Below, one piece after another: positions 17,732 through 26,712 of a stretch of DNA of 64,000 bases. Every line of letters starts with the position of its first letter. The first letter of the stretch is position 1. A model generated the notes under the pieces. It ran no database searches, had not been told where the DNA came from, and worked only from the letters and a program-made list of their open reading frames with translations. Made by a program: the position numbers and the translations under genes. The stretch is taken from assembly GCA_963712485.1 (NCBI GenBank), contig CAVQID010000041.1:36043-100042 (forward strand), given 5' to 3'. The stretch comes from JALORV01 sp963712485. Its GTDB lineage: Bacteria; Pseudomonadota; Gammaproteobacteria; Burkholderiales; Burkholderiaceae_F.

Positions 17732-18652
17732 CTATTCCGAGCCTCCGGCCGTCTGCAATCGATGCGGCGGCTCGTGCGGACGAGCGCGCGTATCGATCGG
17801 TTGCACCTCGAACTGACGCGCGAAAGCAACCGCCAGAAGCATCAGCTGTGAGGTGAAATAGATCCAGACGAGGATCACGGCGAGCGAACCCGCGGCGCCA
17901 TAGGCGCTGACGAATGCAGCCCGAGCCAGATACAGACCGACGAGGTACTTGCCGACCGTGAACAGGACGGCGCTGCCGACCGCGCTGATGGCGACGATCT
18001 TCCATGTCGGGGGTTCGCTCGGCAGCCAACGGACGATCGCCGCGAAGGCGGCCGTCAGCACGATGACCGACACCGCCAGGTCAAGCAGCGCGAGCAGCAG
18101 CTTGAATTCCGGAAAGCGGTCGGGGAGCCAGCCGGAAAGCGTCGCCAGCAGCGTGCTGAGCATCAGCGACATGATCAGGAGGAAGCCGAAACCAAGCACG
18201 AGGGCGAGTGCCGCGAGGCGGGCGCGCAGGAATGCCGATATCGCGGAGCGCCGATGTTCCTTGATGTGCAACATCGTATTGAGCGCATTTCGCAATTCGA
18301 CCAGCACGCCGGTGGCGCCCAGCAGCAAGGTGCCGAGGCCGACAAGCCCGGCAAGTACTCCCGTATCGGGCTTCCAGGCGCTCGTGATCATCTGCTCGAG
18401 GCTGCCGGCGGCCTGCTCACCGATGAGTCCGCTCATTTGCGTCGTGAACTCTTCACGGACAGCGTCCATGCCGAAGACGGCGCCGGCAACGGCGGTGGCG
18501 ACGACCAGCAGAGGCGCAAGCGCGAACAGCGAATAGAACGCCACCGTGGCGCCGAGTCGCGGACCGCCGTCGGCAATCCAGATCGTCACCGCGCTCCATA
18601 GCGCATTGGGCATGCGGAACAGGCGGGTCAGGCGGGGCTTGGCGTCGATCAC
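17732..18652 (-). CDS. YihY/virulence factor BrkB family membrane protein
   Basis: A 306-residue inner-membrane protein with about six helices. Family motifs: GATVAFYSLFALAPLL near residue 35, GLVGLGTLLLGATGVLVELRNALN, and FVSAYGAAGSLAVILVWIYFTSQLML near the C-terminus. Members are annotated as tRNA-processing RNase BN-like by history, but the membrane function is unknown. The start is GTG 18652. The predicted transcript +1 is one base upstream, so either the mRNA is nearly leaderless or translation begins later, for example at the ATG at 18613. Confidence 0.9.
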   Translation of the reverse strand: MIDAKPRLTRLFRMPNALWSAVTIWIADGGPRLGATVAFYSLFALAPLLVVATAVAGAVFGMDAVREEFTTQMSGLIGEQAAGSLEQMITSAWKPDTGVLAGLVGLGTLLLGATGVLVELRNALNTMLHIKEHRRSAISAFLRARLAALALVLGFGFLLIMSLMLSTLLATLSGWLPDRFPEFKLLLALLDLAVSVIVLTAAFAAIVRWLPSEPPTWKIVAISAVGSAVLFTVGKYLVGLYLARAAFVSAYGAAGSLAVILVWIYFTSQLMLLAVAFARQFEVQPIDTRARPHEPPHRLQTAGGSE

Positions 18653-18663
18653 CTCGAAGTGCG

Positions 18664-18679
18664 GGCACGCGGTATGCCT
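18664..18679 (-). promoter_or_regulatory. sigma-54 promoter of the BrkB-type gene
   Basis: AGGCATA-CCGC-GTGCC on the minus strand with exact spacing. +1 near 18653. Confidence 0.5.
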
Positions 18680-18982
18680 GACTCGAACCGTGATCCAGCC
18701 TGCCCAGTTACTTGCCCTGTCACTGATCGCTCTCGGAGCATCGACGCTGCATGGCGTGCGCTACTCGAATGCTGCGGCGCCGGGCAATCCGCGCCCCCTG
18801 ATCGCGAGTGGTGCCGGTGCCTCGGTGGCAAGTGCCCGCGAGCGTGCGGCCCGGATGTGTGTGTCAACCCGTACGCGCGGCCGGCACGCATCCGACTGTG
18901 CCGAGCAATAGCTTGCTCTGCCACGTGACCCCGGTGCTTCCGCGATGAGCCTGCGGCCGAGTCGCCACAGCGAGCGCCGCTG
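18680..18982. other. intergenic, no convincing gene
   Basis: About 300 bp. A plus-strand frame starting near 18690 encodes a weak signal-peptide-like stretch, but it has no ribosome-binding site or recognisable domain. Confidence 0.4.
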
Positions 18983-20167
18983 ATGGATCGCACGGCCACT
19001 CCCGAGATATCGATCAAGTCGGCGCGCGCCAACAAGGCGTTGCTGGTGCTTGCCCTCATTGCCGCCGCCAAATTCGCGCAGACGGTGCTGCTGCCGATCG
19101 CGGTGGCGCTCGTGCTGACATTTCTTTTCTCTCCGCTGGTGCGCGCGTTGCGGAAACGCGGCATCGGCGACGCGCTGGCGGCTGCGGTTGTCGTCGGTGG
19201 CTTCGTGCTCGTTCTCGGCATTCTGGTATCGGTGCTCGCTGCGCCTGCAGCGTCATGGTGGGAAAAGGCTCCGCAGGGCATACAGCAGCTGCTTGACCGT
19301 GCCGAGCAGTGGCGCCGCACCGTTCCCTTCCTGGCACCTTCGCAGCCCCCGCGTGCAGCCGCGTCACGTACGCTCCCGCCGGCTGACCCGGTCAAGGAAA
19401 AGATCGCGAGTGAGAGCGTAGCCCTCACCGGCGCGATCCTCGTGCGGGTCGGCAACGCCGGAATCTTTGTCGCGGCAACGCTCATACTGCTGTTCTTCCT
19501 GCTGGCGTCGGAGCGATGGCTGATAAGTCGCACGATCGAGGCCGTGCCACGGCGCCGAGCGCGTGTCTCGTTGATCGGCGCGGTGCGTTCGGCGCAGCGC
19601 GACATTGCATCGTTCCTTGCGACGCAGGCGATGATCAATGCAGGCGTCGCACTGGCGACGGGGCTCGCCTGCTGGGCGATCGGCTTGCCCAATCCCATTC
19701 TGTGGGGCTCGCTGGCTGGGATCCTTAGCTTCATTCCCTATCTCGGCCCGCTGATGATGTTGATGACGCTGTTCCTTGCCGGTGCGCTGACCTTCGAAGC
19801 GCCGGGCGAGATGCTGATGCCTGCGCTGGCGTTCGGCGCCATCAACCTTGTCGAAAGCAACTTTGTCTCGCCGTGGGTCGTGGGTCGACGCCTAGAGCTC
19901 ACTCCGCTCGCGGTGTTTCTCGCGGTGATGTTCGCCGGCTGGCTCTGGGGCATTGCCGGTGCGTTCATTGCCGTGCCGGGCCTGGTCGCGGCCCGCAGCA
20001 TCGCTCGGCGGTCGAAGACTCTGCGCGTCTGGGCCACTTACCTCGATCGCGGACGCGCGGAACCGCCGAGTGTGCGGTATCTGCTGGGTCTGCGCCGGCG
20101 GGTGCGAATACCGCGCCGCGTTTCAGGCCGGCCAAACGCGGCTGCTGAACCGCGACAACCGGTCTGA
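18983..20167 (+). CDS. AI-2E family transporter (PerM/TqsA-like)
   Basis: A 394-residue polytopic membrane protein of the AI-2 exporter superfamily. The first helices carry LLPIAVALVLTFLFSPLVRALRKRG, followed by a periplasmic stretch rich in Pro. The conserved C-terminal block contains NPILWGSLAGILSFIPYLGP, NLVESNFVSPWVVGRRLELTPLAVF and WGIAGAFIAVPGLVAAR. Substrates differ among members (autoinducer-2 or Na+/H+ exchange), so this one is undetermined. It is upstream of the cardiolipin synthase operon on the same strand. Confidence 0.92.
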   Translation: MDRTATPEISIKSARANKALLVLALIAAAKFAQTVLLPIAVALVLTFLFSPLVRALRKRGIGDALAAAVVVGGFVLVLGILVSVLAAPAASWWEKAPQGIQQLLDRAEQWRRTVPFLAPSQPPRAAASRTLPPADPVKEKIASESVALTGAILVRVGNAGIFVAATLILLFFLLASERWLISRTIEAVPRRRARVSLIGAVRSAQRDIASFLATQAMINAGVALATGLACWAIGLPNPILWGSLAGILSFIPYLGPLMMLMTLFLAGALTFEAPGEMLMPALAFGAINLVESNFVSPWVVGRRLELTPLAVFLAVMFAGWLWGIAGAFIAVPGLVAARSIARRSKTLRVWATYLDRGRAEPPSVRYLLGLRRRVRIPRRVSGRPNAAAEPRQPV

Positions 20168-20176
20168 ACCCTTCAC

Positions 20177-20192
20177 GGGCATATCGATTGCT
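20177..20192 (+). promoter_or_regulatory. sigma-54 promoter of the cardiolipin synthase operon
   Basis: GGGCATA-TCGA-TTGCT lies directly after the AI-2E gene. +1 near 20203. Confidence 0.65.
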
Positions 20193-20268
20193 GCGGTAGG
20201 CGAAGCCGCGCGCGTGAGTTGAACGCGCGCTATCGCAATGCTCCGCTGATTGATTCGAAAGGCTCCCG

Positions 20269-20451
20269 ATGGGCAGGATTTCCACTGCTGAAGTTGTTTT
20301 ACCGCGCTCGTTTCCCGACAAACCGAGCCCCGAGCCGAAGGATCATCCAGGCAGGATTCCCACTGAATCCGAGCCGCACCCGACCTCGCTAATGCTTGGG
20401 TCTTCCCGGCGCATACGCATCAGGGTCGTGCGCAGTTCCCGACCGACCTGA
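20269..20451 (+). CDS. possible 60-residue protein
   Basis: A 60-residue reading frame (MGRISTAEVVLPRSF..., Pro-rich centre, basic C-terminus). GAAAGG lies 7 nt upstream of the ATG, and it is the first frame after the sigma-54-like site. It ends 4 bp before the next small frame. No family is recognised. It is supported only by position and ribosome-binding site. Confidence 0.3.
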   Translation: MGRISTAEVVLPRSFPDKPSPEPKDHPGRIPTESEPHPTSLMLGSSRRIRIRVVRSSRPT

Positions 20452-20455
20452 TCCC

Positions 20456-20680
20456 ATGGCGAAGCGCCGGTCCTGGCCGTTCCCGGCCGCATCATCGGCA
20501 CTGCGCGCCAGCAACCCGCTTCTGGACGACGTTCTGAAGCGCAACACCGCGGTTCAGGGTGAGGGCCCAGCCGACCAGCGCGGTCGCGCCGCGACCGCTC
20601 CGCGATCACGCGTCACGGCAAAGGTGAAACGCAGCTCCACGGCGCGCGTTTCGCGCAAGGGCACGGGCAGTCGCAAATGA
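20456..20680 (+). CDS. small basic protein upstream of cls
   Basis: A 74-residue basic, low-complexity product (MAKRRSWPFPAASSALRASNPLLDDVLKRN then Arg/Lys/Ser/Thr-rich). Its TGA overlaps the cls ATG (ATGA), suggesting coupled translation. I do not recognise a family. Composition resembles disordered, nucleic-acid- or membrane-surface-binding proteins. Confidence 0.45.
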   Translation: MAKRRSWPFPAASSALRASNPLLDDVLKRNTAVQGEGPADQRGRAATAPRSRVTAKVKRSSTARVSRKGTGSRK

Positions 20681-21987
20681 GCGAGCGCGCGCAAGCGCAA
20701 CTGCTCAACCTCCGGCAGGCGCCGGCCGAAGGGCGGCAACCCGGCTGGTTGCGCCGGCTGCTCGACTTATGGTGGGGCACGCGAGCCCGTGCGCCGGCGC
20801 AAGGGTCGCGCTCGAGTGCAGAGCGGCGCCACGCCCGCATCCTCCGTCGGGCGCTTGGAGCGCCGGCAGTTGACGGCAACCATGCCGAAATCCTGATCGA
20901 TGGTCCGCAGACCCATCGCGCGATGTTCGATGCGATCGCGGTGGCTGAAGATCACATCAATATCGAGAGCTACATCCTCGAAGACGCAGGCCCCGGGAGC
21001 GAGCTGCGGGAGCTGCTGCTGCTCAAGCGCGCTGAGGGCGTGCTGATCAATGTCATTTATGACTCCTTCGGCTCCTGGACCACGCCAACGCGATACTTCG
21101 AGTCGCTGCGCAACGCCGGCGTGCGCCTGCTCGAATTCAATCCGATCAATCCGCTGCGACATCCGCTGCGGTGGAGCATGCACCTGCGTGACCACCGCAA
21201 GCTTCTGGTCGTGGACGGCCGCGTGGCATTCATCGGCGGAGTCAACATCAGCAGTGTTTACTCGAGACCGCCGGCGGCAGACAAGGACGAGAGTTCGATG
21301 CGGTGGCGGGACACCCACCTTCGTATCCAGGGCCCCGTGGTCGCCGATCTGCAGCGGCTTTACCTCGACCACTGGCAGTCGCGAGGCGATTCTCCGCCAC
21401 AGCCAGCGGCCTACTTTCCGCCGCTTGCGCAGGCAGGTGCGCATGCGATTGCCGTAGCCGCCTGCGCGGCAGGTCGGCGTCGCAATCCGCTCTACCGGGC
21501 GCTGCTTGCCGCGATCCGCGGTGCACAGCGCAACGTCTATATCACTGCAGCGTACTTCGTTCCGACGCGGCGACTGGTGCGCGCGCTGATTGAGGCGGCG
21601 GAGCGGGGCGTCGACGTCAGGCTGGCGCTGCCCGGTATCAGCGACGTCTGGGCGCCTCTAGCTGCCGGTCGTTCGAGGTATGGTCGCCTGTTGCAGGCGG
21701 GAGTGCGCATCTTCGAAAGACACAACGCGATCCTGCATGCGAAGACCGTCGTCATTGACGGCGTGTGGGCGACGGCCGGTTCAAGCAACATGGACTGGCG
21801 CAGCCTGCTGCACAACGCCGAAGCCAACGTCGTCACCGTCGACGCCGAACTGGGCGCGCGTTTCGAGGAACTGTTTACGTCCGACATGCTCGAGAGCGAG
21901 GAGCTGACGCTCGAGCGCTGGTCGCAGCGTGGATGGTGGGCACGCGCGAGCGAGTGGTTCGCACGCAAGCTCGAATTCCTGCTTTAG
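20677..21987 (+). CDS. phospholipase D family cardiolipin synthase (ClsB-like)
   Basis: A 436-residue enzyme with two HKD motifs: HRKLLVVD at H173 and HAKTVVID at H354, each followed by the family GG/GS-N stretch (GGVNISS, GSSNMDW). The N-terminal region lacks the two transmembrane helices of ClsA, as in ClsB. It condenses phosphatidylglycerol with a second phospholipid or alcohol to cardiolipin. It lies in a likely operon with a glycosyltransferase and a PAP2 phosphatase, pointing to membrane-lipid remodelling. Confidence 0.93.
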   Translation: MSERAQAQLLNLRQAPAEGRQPGWLRRLLDLWWGTRARAPAQGSRSSAERRHARILRRALGAPAVDGNHAEILIDGPQTHRAMFDAIAVAEDHINIESYILEDAGPGSELRELLLLKRAEGVLINVIYDSFGSWTTPTRYFESLRNAGVRLLEFNPINPLRHPLRWSMHLRDHRKLLVVDGRVAFIGGVNISSVYSRPPAADKDESSMRWRDTHLRIQGPVVADLQRLYLDHWQSRGDSPPQPAAYFPPLAQAGAHAIAVAACAAGRRRNPLYRALLAAIRGAQRNVYITAAYFVPTRRLVRALIEAAERGVDVRLALPGISDVWAPLAAGRSRYGRLLQAGVRIFERHNAILHAKTVVIDGVWATAGSSNMDWRSLLHNAEANVVTVDAELGARFEELFTSDMLESEELTLERWSQRGWWARASEWFARKLEFLL

Positions 21988-22079
21988 TTCTGGCGCGACC
22001 GGCCGCGGTGCCGCTCGTTCAGCCGGTGGCGGTCGTTACGTATCGGAAATCGGGCATTGGGGTTGCTTTGGGCTGCGTT

Positions 22080-23234
22080 GTGCGCCTGTCATACGTCACC
22101 GAAACCTATCCGCCCGAACTGAATGGAGTTGCGGGTACGGTCGCGCGTACCGTGGACTGGTTGCGCGCGCGCGGCCACGGGGTGGACTTGGTACGCCCGC
22201 GACAACCGCGAGAAGCGTTTCTCGACAGCGCCGACGAATTGCGTGTGCCTGGAGTCGGCCTGCCGATGTATCGCGGCCTTCGTTTCGGCCTGCCGATGAT
22301 TGGCGGGCTGCGACGCCGATGGCGCCAACGCCGTCCCGAGGTAGTCCACATCGCGACCGAAGGTCCGCTCGGATGGGCGGCGTGCCGGGCCGCGCGCTCG
22401 CTCGGCCTGCCCGTCACGTCCGACCTCCGCACGCAGTTCGACCTTTATAGCGAGTACTACAACCTGGGTTACCTGCGCAGGCTCGTCGACGCTCACCTGC
22501 GCCGCTTCCATAACGCGACCGATCTCACCTTCGTTCCGACAGCGGCGCTGGCGCGCGAGTTGCGCGAGCGATCGTTTCGCCACGTGTGCGTGGTCGGTCG
22601 CGGCGTGGATCCTGACCGGTTTTCTCCCCTGCATCGCAGCGACGCGTTGCGCCGATCCTGGGGAGCCGGTCCGGATGATGCCGTCGTGCTGCATGTCGGT
22701 CGACTGGCGGCCGAGAAGAACGTGGGCCTCGTGCTGCGCGCTTTTGAAGCCGCTCGCCAGCGCAGCCCGCTTGCGCGGCTGGTGGTGGTCGGCGATGGGC
22801 CATTGCGTCGCAAGCTGGAGCGCGAGGCCGGGCCGGCAGTGCTGTTCGTCGGCGAGCAGCGCGGCGAGAGGCTGTCCCAACACTACGCGTCCGCCGACAT
22901 CTTCCTGTTTCCTAGCCTCACCGAGACCTTCGGCAACGTCACCCTCGAAGCCCTCGCATCGGGCCTGGTGGTCGTTGCCTATGCCGTCGCAGCGGCGTCG
23001 GTACACGTCGCCCATGGCGTGAACGGCCTGCTGGCACAGCCCGGCGACGAAGCGCGGTTCGTTGACCTTACCGGCCGCGCCGTGGCGGAACTGGATCGAC
23101 TGCAGGCCCTCCGTGGTCTGGCGCGGAGGGCCGCGGTCGCGTCGTCCTGGGACGCCGTGCTCGGCCAGTTCGAGGACAAGCTACTCGCGTTGCGCGCAAC
23201 CGCACCCATGGAGGAGCACGCGTATGTCGCCTAG
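22080..23234 (+). CDS. glycosyltransferase family 4 (lipid mannosyl/glucosyltransferase-like)
   Basis: A 384-residue GT-B enzyme. It begins VRLSYVTETYPPELNGVAGT, the N-terminus typical of alpha-mannosyl/sulfoquinovosyl-type GT4 enzymes. It continues with HIATEGPLGWAACRAAR, VVGRGVDPDRFSP, VLHVGRLAAEKNVGLVL and the donor-binding E-x7-E region PSLTETFGNVTLEALASG. A GTG at 22080 is the start; upstream coding in this frame overlaps cls antiparallel to sense. It overlaps the PAP2 gene downstream by 11 bp. The acceptor is probably diacylglycerol or a phospholipid, given its neighbours. Confidence 0.88.
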   Translation: MRLSYVTETYPPELNGVAGTVARTVDWLRARGHGVDLVRPRQPREAFLDSADELRVPGVGLPMYRGLRFGLPMIGGLRRRWRQRRPEVVHIATEGPLGWAACRAARSLGLPVTSDLRTQFDLYSEYYNLGYLRRLVDAHLRRFHNATDLTFVPTAALARELRERSFRHVCVVGRGVDPDRFSPLHRSDALRRSWGAGPDDAVVLHVGRLAAEKNVGLVLRAFEAARQRSPLARLVVVGDGPLRRKLEREAGPAVLFVGEQRGERLSQHYASADIFLFPSLTETFGNVTLEALASGLVVVAYAVAAASVHVAHGVNGLLAQPGDEARFVDLTGRAVAELDRLQALRGLARRAAVASSWDAVLGQFEDKLLALRATAPMEEHAYVA

Positions 23235-23754
23235 CGTTCTGCGCGACGTATGGGCCGAGCGCGACCGTCGCTGGGCGGAACGGCTGCACCATGCTGCGCA
23301 GCATCCGGCCTTAATCCGGCTTCTGCTCGTGGTCAGCTGGCTCGGAGACGGCATACTCTGGTACGCGATCATCGCAGCACTCGCGCTCGCAGGAGGCACG
23401 AACGGCCGCGACGTTGCAGCACAGATGCTTCTGGTCGGCGCGTTCAACCTGACGCTTTATCTCTGGGTCAAGGGCCGGATCGGCAGGGCCCGGCCCTATG
23501 TGCAGTGCCCCGACATCCGCGCATGCGGCCGGGCGCTCGACCAGTTCAGTTTTCCTTCCGGCCATGCGCTGCATGCCACGTCGTTCAGCGTCTTGCTCGT
23601 GTCTTACTTCCCGGATACCGTCTGGGTCGTGTTACCGACGGCACTGCTCATCGGCTTATCGCGTGTGGCGCTGGGATTGCACTACCCGAGTGACGTGGTG
23701 GCGGGCGCCGCAATGGGTGGGGTGAGCTCCGCCGTGATGCTGGCGCTTTATTAG
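23224..23754 (+). CDS. PAP2 family phosphatase
   Basis: A 176-residue membrane phosphatase with the full three-part PAP2 signature: KGRIGRARP, PSGHALH and SRVALGLHYPSD. It likely dephosphorylates phosphatidic acid, phosphatidylglycerol phosphate or undecaprenyl diphosphate at the membrane surface. GGAGGA precedes the ATG, which lies inside the 3' end of the glycosyltransferase gene. Its stop overlaps, tail to tail, the stop of the minus-strand gene at 23751. Confidence 0.92.
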   Translation: MSPSVLRDVWAERDRRWAERLHHAAQHPALIRLLLVVSWLGDGILWYAIIAALALAGGTNGRDVAAQMLLVGAFNLTLYLWVKGRIGRARPYVQCPDIRACGRALDQFSFPSGHALHATSFSVLLVSYFPDTVWVVLPTALLIGLSRVALGLHYPSDVVAGAAMGGVSSAVMLALY

Positions 23755-24350
23755 GGCTCTCGCAGGTCCGCGTCGACGAGTTGCGGTGGCTCGAGCGGGT
23801 TGAAGTCCACCCAGTCGCCATCGCGCCAGGTGCCCTCGGCGCGCTCGATGTCGTGGGCACCGAGGCGCCGCAGCGTGTCGATCACGTGCGCCTCGTCGAC
23901 GTCGCGTATGTTGACGGCCAGCATCAGGCCGCCGCGCCGCGTATCAGCGGCTTCCGGGCCGGGCTCCGGCTTCTGCGTTTCTTCCTGTTCCTCTTCGGCA
24001 TCGCGCGTCCGATTCACGGCGCCCGCCAGGCCGCCGACATGGGCACCGACACCGATCATGCCGGCAAATACGGCAGGAGCGGCCAGCGGTGCGGCAACAC
24101 TCGCTGCGGCACCCACGAGTGCGCCGACGGCGGCACCGGCTGTTGCACCCGCGGCCTGACCTTCAGGTGCTTCGTCAGCGCCGGGGTCCGCGTCCACGTC
24201 GCCGCCCAGCGGATGGGTCGCATGCTGGCCCGGCGGGTTCACATAGAAGAGCTGCAGATCGGTCGGGGCGACGTTTTCCGCTTTGAGCGCGCCGACAATT
24301 CTTTCGCCACGTTCCTGGTCGCCCACCTTGGCCGCGATGATGGTTGCCAT
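23751..24350 (-). CDS. glycine/alanine-zipper stress protein, unknown
   Basis: A 199-residue protein with an N-terminal alpha/beta segment (MATIIAAKVGDQERGERIVGALKAENVAPTDLQLFYVNPPG), an Ala/Gly-rich zipper (about 70-115), an acidic stretch and a C-terminal repeat of the alpha/beta fold (GLMLAVNIRDVDEAHVIDTLRRLGAHDIERAEGTW). This N-domain/zipper/C-domain plan resembles the YflT-type protein at 52119. AGGAGG precedes the ATG at 24350. Function unknown; likely membrane-associated stress protein. Confidence 0.8.
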   Translation of the reverse strand: MATIIAAKVGDQERGERIVGALKAENVAPTDLQLFYVNPPGQHATHPLGGDVDADPGADEAPEGQAAGATAGAAVGALVGAAASVAAPLAAPAVFAGMIGVGAHVGGLAGAVNRTRDAEEEQEETQKPEPGPEAADTRRGGLMLAVNIRDVDEAHVIDTLRRLGAHDIERAEGTWRDGDWVDFNPLEPPQLVDADLREP

Positions 24351-24396
24351 TGCTTGACCTCCTGCAGCGTTTTGGCAAGCGCCGTTCGCGCAGGCG

Positions 24397-24425
24397 AAAA
24401 AAAACGGCCCCGCATGCGCGGGGCC
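24397..24425 (-). terminator. Rho-independent terminator
   Basis: ggccccgc-atgc-gcggggcc followed on the minus strand by eight T. It ends the DUF2334/glycosyltransferase transcript about 210 nt after its last stop. Confidence 0.85.
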
Positions 24426-24635
24426 GCTCAACCGGTGCCGACTTCGTGGGGAGGGAAGGGGGAAGGGTCGGGCACCGAACAACCTACGTTCCAGGACGAT
24501 GGGTTGCACCGTTGATAAAGCAAAGGCCGTGCCGACCCGGTTCGCTCCCCGAAACAGGGGCAAGCCGGCGCTTGAATTGTGGCGTTGACCGCGTTTCTCA
24601 GTAATGTTTACTGGAACCTATTCAAAATTGGTCAT

Positions 24636-25451
24636 TTAGGCGGCGTTTGGGGTCGCGCGCCGCCCCTGTTGCAGGCTTGTGAATTTTGGCGCCGGCCGCT
24701 CCGCTTCGCTCGCTACGGCTCTGCGAACAAACTCGGCCTTTGTGACCGCGTCCCGATCTTCGAGCAACGACGCGAGCCGAGCCTGCCAGGCGTGTCGCAG
24801 GCTGTTGGACGCCGCGTCACGCGGATGCAGCGCCAGTCGAACGACGCTCGCATGGCACTGGCGTAGCCCGGCGCTCGCCCACACCGTGGAAAGCGCCCGA
24901 CGCCACGGCGTCCTCGAACTGAACGTCAGGCACGGCGCGGGTATAAACAGGCCCGCGCGCATCGCGTGGATCTGACTGAACGTTGTGACGTACTGGATCT
25001 GCGGGCAGGCCCGCACGGCTTTCCACGCCTCCGGTCCGAGCAACCAGGCTGGCGGAACAAAGCCGAACAGCGGCCAGCGATTCGCAGCGAACCAGCGCTG
25101 ACCGAGCAGCAGGCGTTCCGCTGCTTCCTGCTCGCTGAGGGCGGAAAACTCGCCTTCGCCGGCGGTATATACGCGCCGGCGAACCCAATCGAGCGCGGAG
25201 CGCGGTACGCCCAGGTCCTGATGGAAGTAGCCGTGTAGTGCCAGTTCGTTGCCTCGTGCGAGCTGGTGCGTCATCGCCTGCTCGAAGCCGCGGGCCAGCG
25301 CAGAACACTGGCCCCAGTAGGCCGGCACGACCAGCAGCGTGACCGGTATGTCGGCGACTTCGCGGATAGCCGCAAGAACGCGCCGGCACGCGAGCCACGT
25401 GGCCGGGGCCACATCGTGCAGCGAGACGCAGAGGTAGCGAGGTTCAGGCAA
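24636..25451 (-). CDS. DUF2334 polysaccharide deacetylase-like protein
   Basis: A 271-residue protein of the DUF2334 branch of polysaccharide deacetylases. It opens RYLCVSLHDVAPATW and includes ALHGYFHQD and FGFVPPAWLLG, matching the metal-binding and catalytic motifs of the NodB-like barrel. It probably acts on an envelope glycan or glycolipid. The start is TTG 25451 with GGAGGG 7 nt upstream, overlapping the end of the glycosyltransferase gene by 8 bp, so the two are coupled. A clean terminator lies downstream. Confidence 0.85.
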   Translation of the reverse strand: MPEPRYLCVSLHDVAPATWLACRRVLAAIREVADIPVTLLVVPAYWGQCSALARGFEQAMTHQLARGNELALHGYFHQDLGVPRSALDWVRRRVYTAGEGEFSALSEQEAAERLLLGQRWFAANRWPLFGFVPPAWLLGPEAWKAVRACPQIQYVTTFSQIHAMRAGLFIPAPCLTFSSRTPWRRALSTVWASAGLRQCHASVVRLALHPRDAASNSLRHAWQARLASLLEDRDAVTKAEFVRRAVASEAERPAPKFTSLQQGRRATPNAA

Positions 25452-26625
25452 GGTGCAGCCCTCCAATTGATTGGCGGGCTTGTGGACTTGCGCACCGCAA
25501 GGCGGCGTAATGCGCGAACAGCTTCGCGAACGTGCGCTGCTGGTCGAATGCGAGCGCGGCCGAGCGAGCCCGCTGGCGCAGCGACCCCGGATCGTGCGCG
25601 CGCAACTCGCGCACGGCCTCGGCCAGCGCGTCTGCTTTGCCGTCGGCGACACCGATGGCGGCCTTGCCGTCGATGAGGTCGAGGAATCCCGCCTGCGCAG
25701 GAAGCACGGCCGGTGTGCCGCACGCGAGGGCTTCGAGCGGCGCGAGCCCGAACGTTTCCCGGGTACCCGCGTGGACGAATACATCAGCGCTCGCAAGTGC
25801 AGTTGCGACCTCGCCGGGATTGCTCGCGTAGGGAATTACGCGGACGCGGGCGCCACGGGGCGGGAAAGGCCCGGCACCCTGGGCCACGAGCACATGGCCG
25901 CTGCCAAGGCGGTCGACCGTATCGGCCAGCACGTGCATATTCTTCTCGCGGGCGAAGCGACCCGCATAGATCAGGACGAACGTACCGTCAGGAATGCCGA
26001 GGCGCTCGCGCCAGCGCGTGCTGCGGCTGGCGGGACTGAACAGGCCGAGGTCAACTCCCAGCGGCTGGTGGACGACGTTGTCGAGCCCCAGGTCGCGCAC
26101 CTCGGCAACCATCCAGCGACTGGCTGCGAAGACCGCGTCGAAATTCGCAAGCAGACGCCGCAGATAGCGCCGCATCGTCGCGCGTGCGGGTCGGCCCAGC
26201 CAGCGCCCCGCTTCCGCCACCACATTCGAGTGGCAGAACGTGGTGACTGGAATGCCGCGCTGCTGCGCGGTGTCGATCGCCGCCCAGGCCAGGCGGAACG
26301 GATCACCAGCTTCGATGACGTCGGGATCGAGCCCGGCAAGCAGTCGCGCCGCATGCCGCCGCCGCACCGGTAAGCGGTAGCCGCCACTGAACGGGATAGG
26401 CACCCCGCCAAGCGATATGCCCGGTGGCTCGCATGGGCCGGTAACCACCCAGCTATGACGCCAGCCGGCACGCGTGACGGCCCAGCGTCGCTTGTCACGC
26501 AGATAGCGTGCGACTCCGCCCCCCGTCGCACTCCAGAACATCGTCGTGTCGACGAGGTGGGGGGGCGCAGATGCGGGGTCGTGCTCCACGACGGTAGTGC
26601 TCGACCCGACCGTACTGGTACTCAT
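25444..26625 (-). CDS. glycosyltransferase family 4
   Basis: A 393-residue GT-B enzyme: VDTTMFWSATGGGVARYL at the N-terminus, TFCHSNVV, VHQPLGVDLGLFSP, LIYAGRFAREKNMHVL and HAGTRETFGLAPLEALACG (donor-site E-x7-E). It forms a two-gene operon with the DUF2334 deacetylase, suggesting glycosylation then deacetylation of the same lipid or glycan. It is divergent from the DUF378 gene. The ATG at 26625 was chosen over 26679 because the latter runs into the promoter region of its divergent neighbour. Confidence 0.87.
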   Translation of the reverse strand: MSTSTVGSSTTVVEHDPASAPPHLVDTTMFWSATGGGVARYLRDKRRWAVTRAGWRHSWVVTGPCEPPGISLGGVPIPFSGGYRLPVRRRHAARLLAGLDPDVIEAGDPFRLAWAAIDTAQQRGIPVTTFCHSNVVAEAGRWLGRPARATMRRYLRRLLANFDAVFAASRWMVAEVRDLGLDNVVHQPLGVDLGLFSPASRSTRWRERLGIPDGTFVLIYAGRFAREKNMHVLADTVDRLGSGHVLVAQGAGPFPPRGARVRVIPYASNPGEVATALASADVFVHAGTRETFGLAPLEALACGTPAVLPAQAGFLDLIDGKAAIGVADGKADALAEAVRELRAHDPGSLRQRARSAALAFDQQRTFAKLFAHYAALRCASPQARQSIGGLHLA

Positions 26626-26661
26626 GGCATAGACCCATTGCAAGACTGATGCCGTGTACAC

Positions 26662-26677
26662 GGGCACGTCGCCTGCC
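26662..26677 (+). promoter_or_regulatory. sigma-54 promoter of the DUF378 operon
   Basis: GGGCACG-TCGC-CTGCC with correct spacing. +1 near 26688, 25 nt before the DUF378 ATG. Confidence 0.55.
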
Positions 26678-26712
26678 ATAAGTACCGATCTTGGTATTCA
26701 GGAGTGTTTTGC

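Noticed and set aside
18649..19734. 361-residue frame antisense to the AI-2E transporter
   Set aside because: Ser/Ala/Arg-rich composition typical of shadow frames; the plus-strand transporter is clear.
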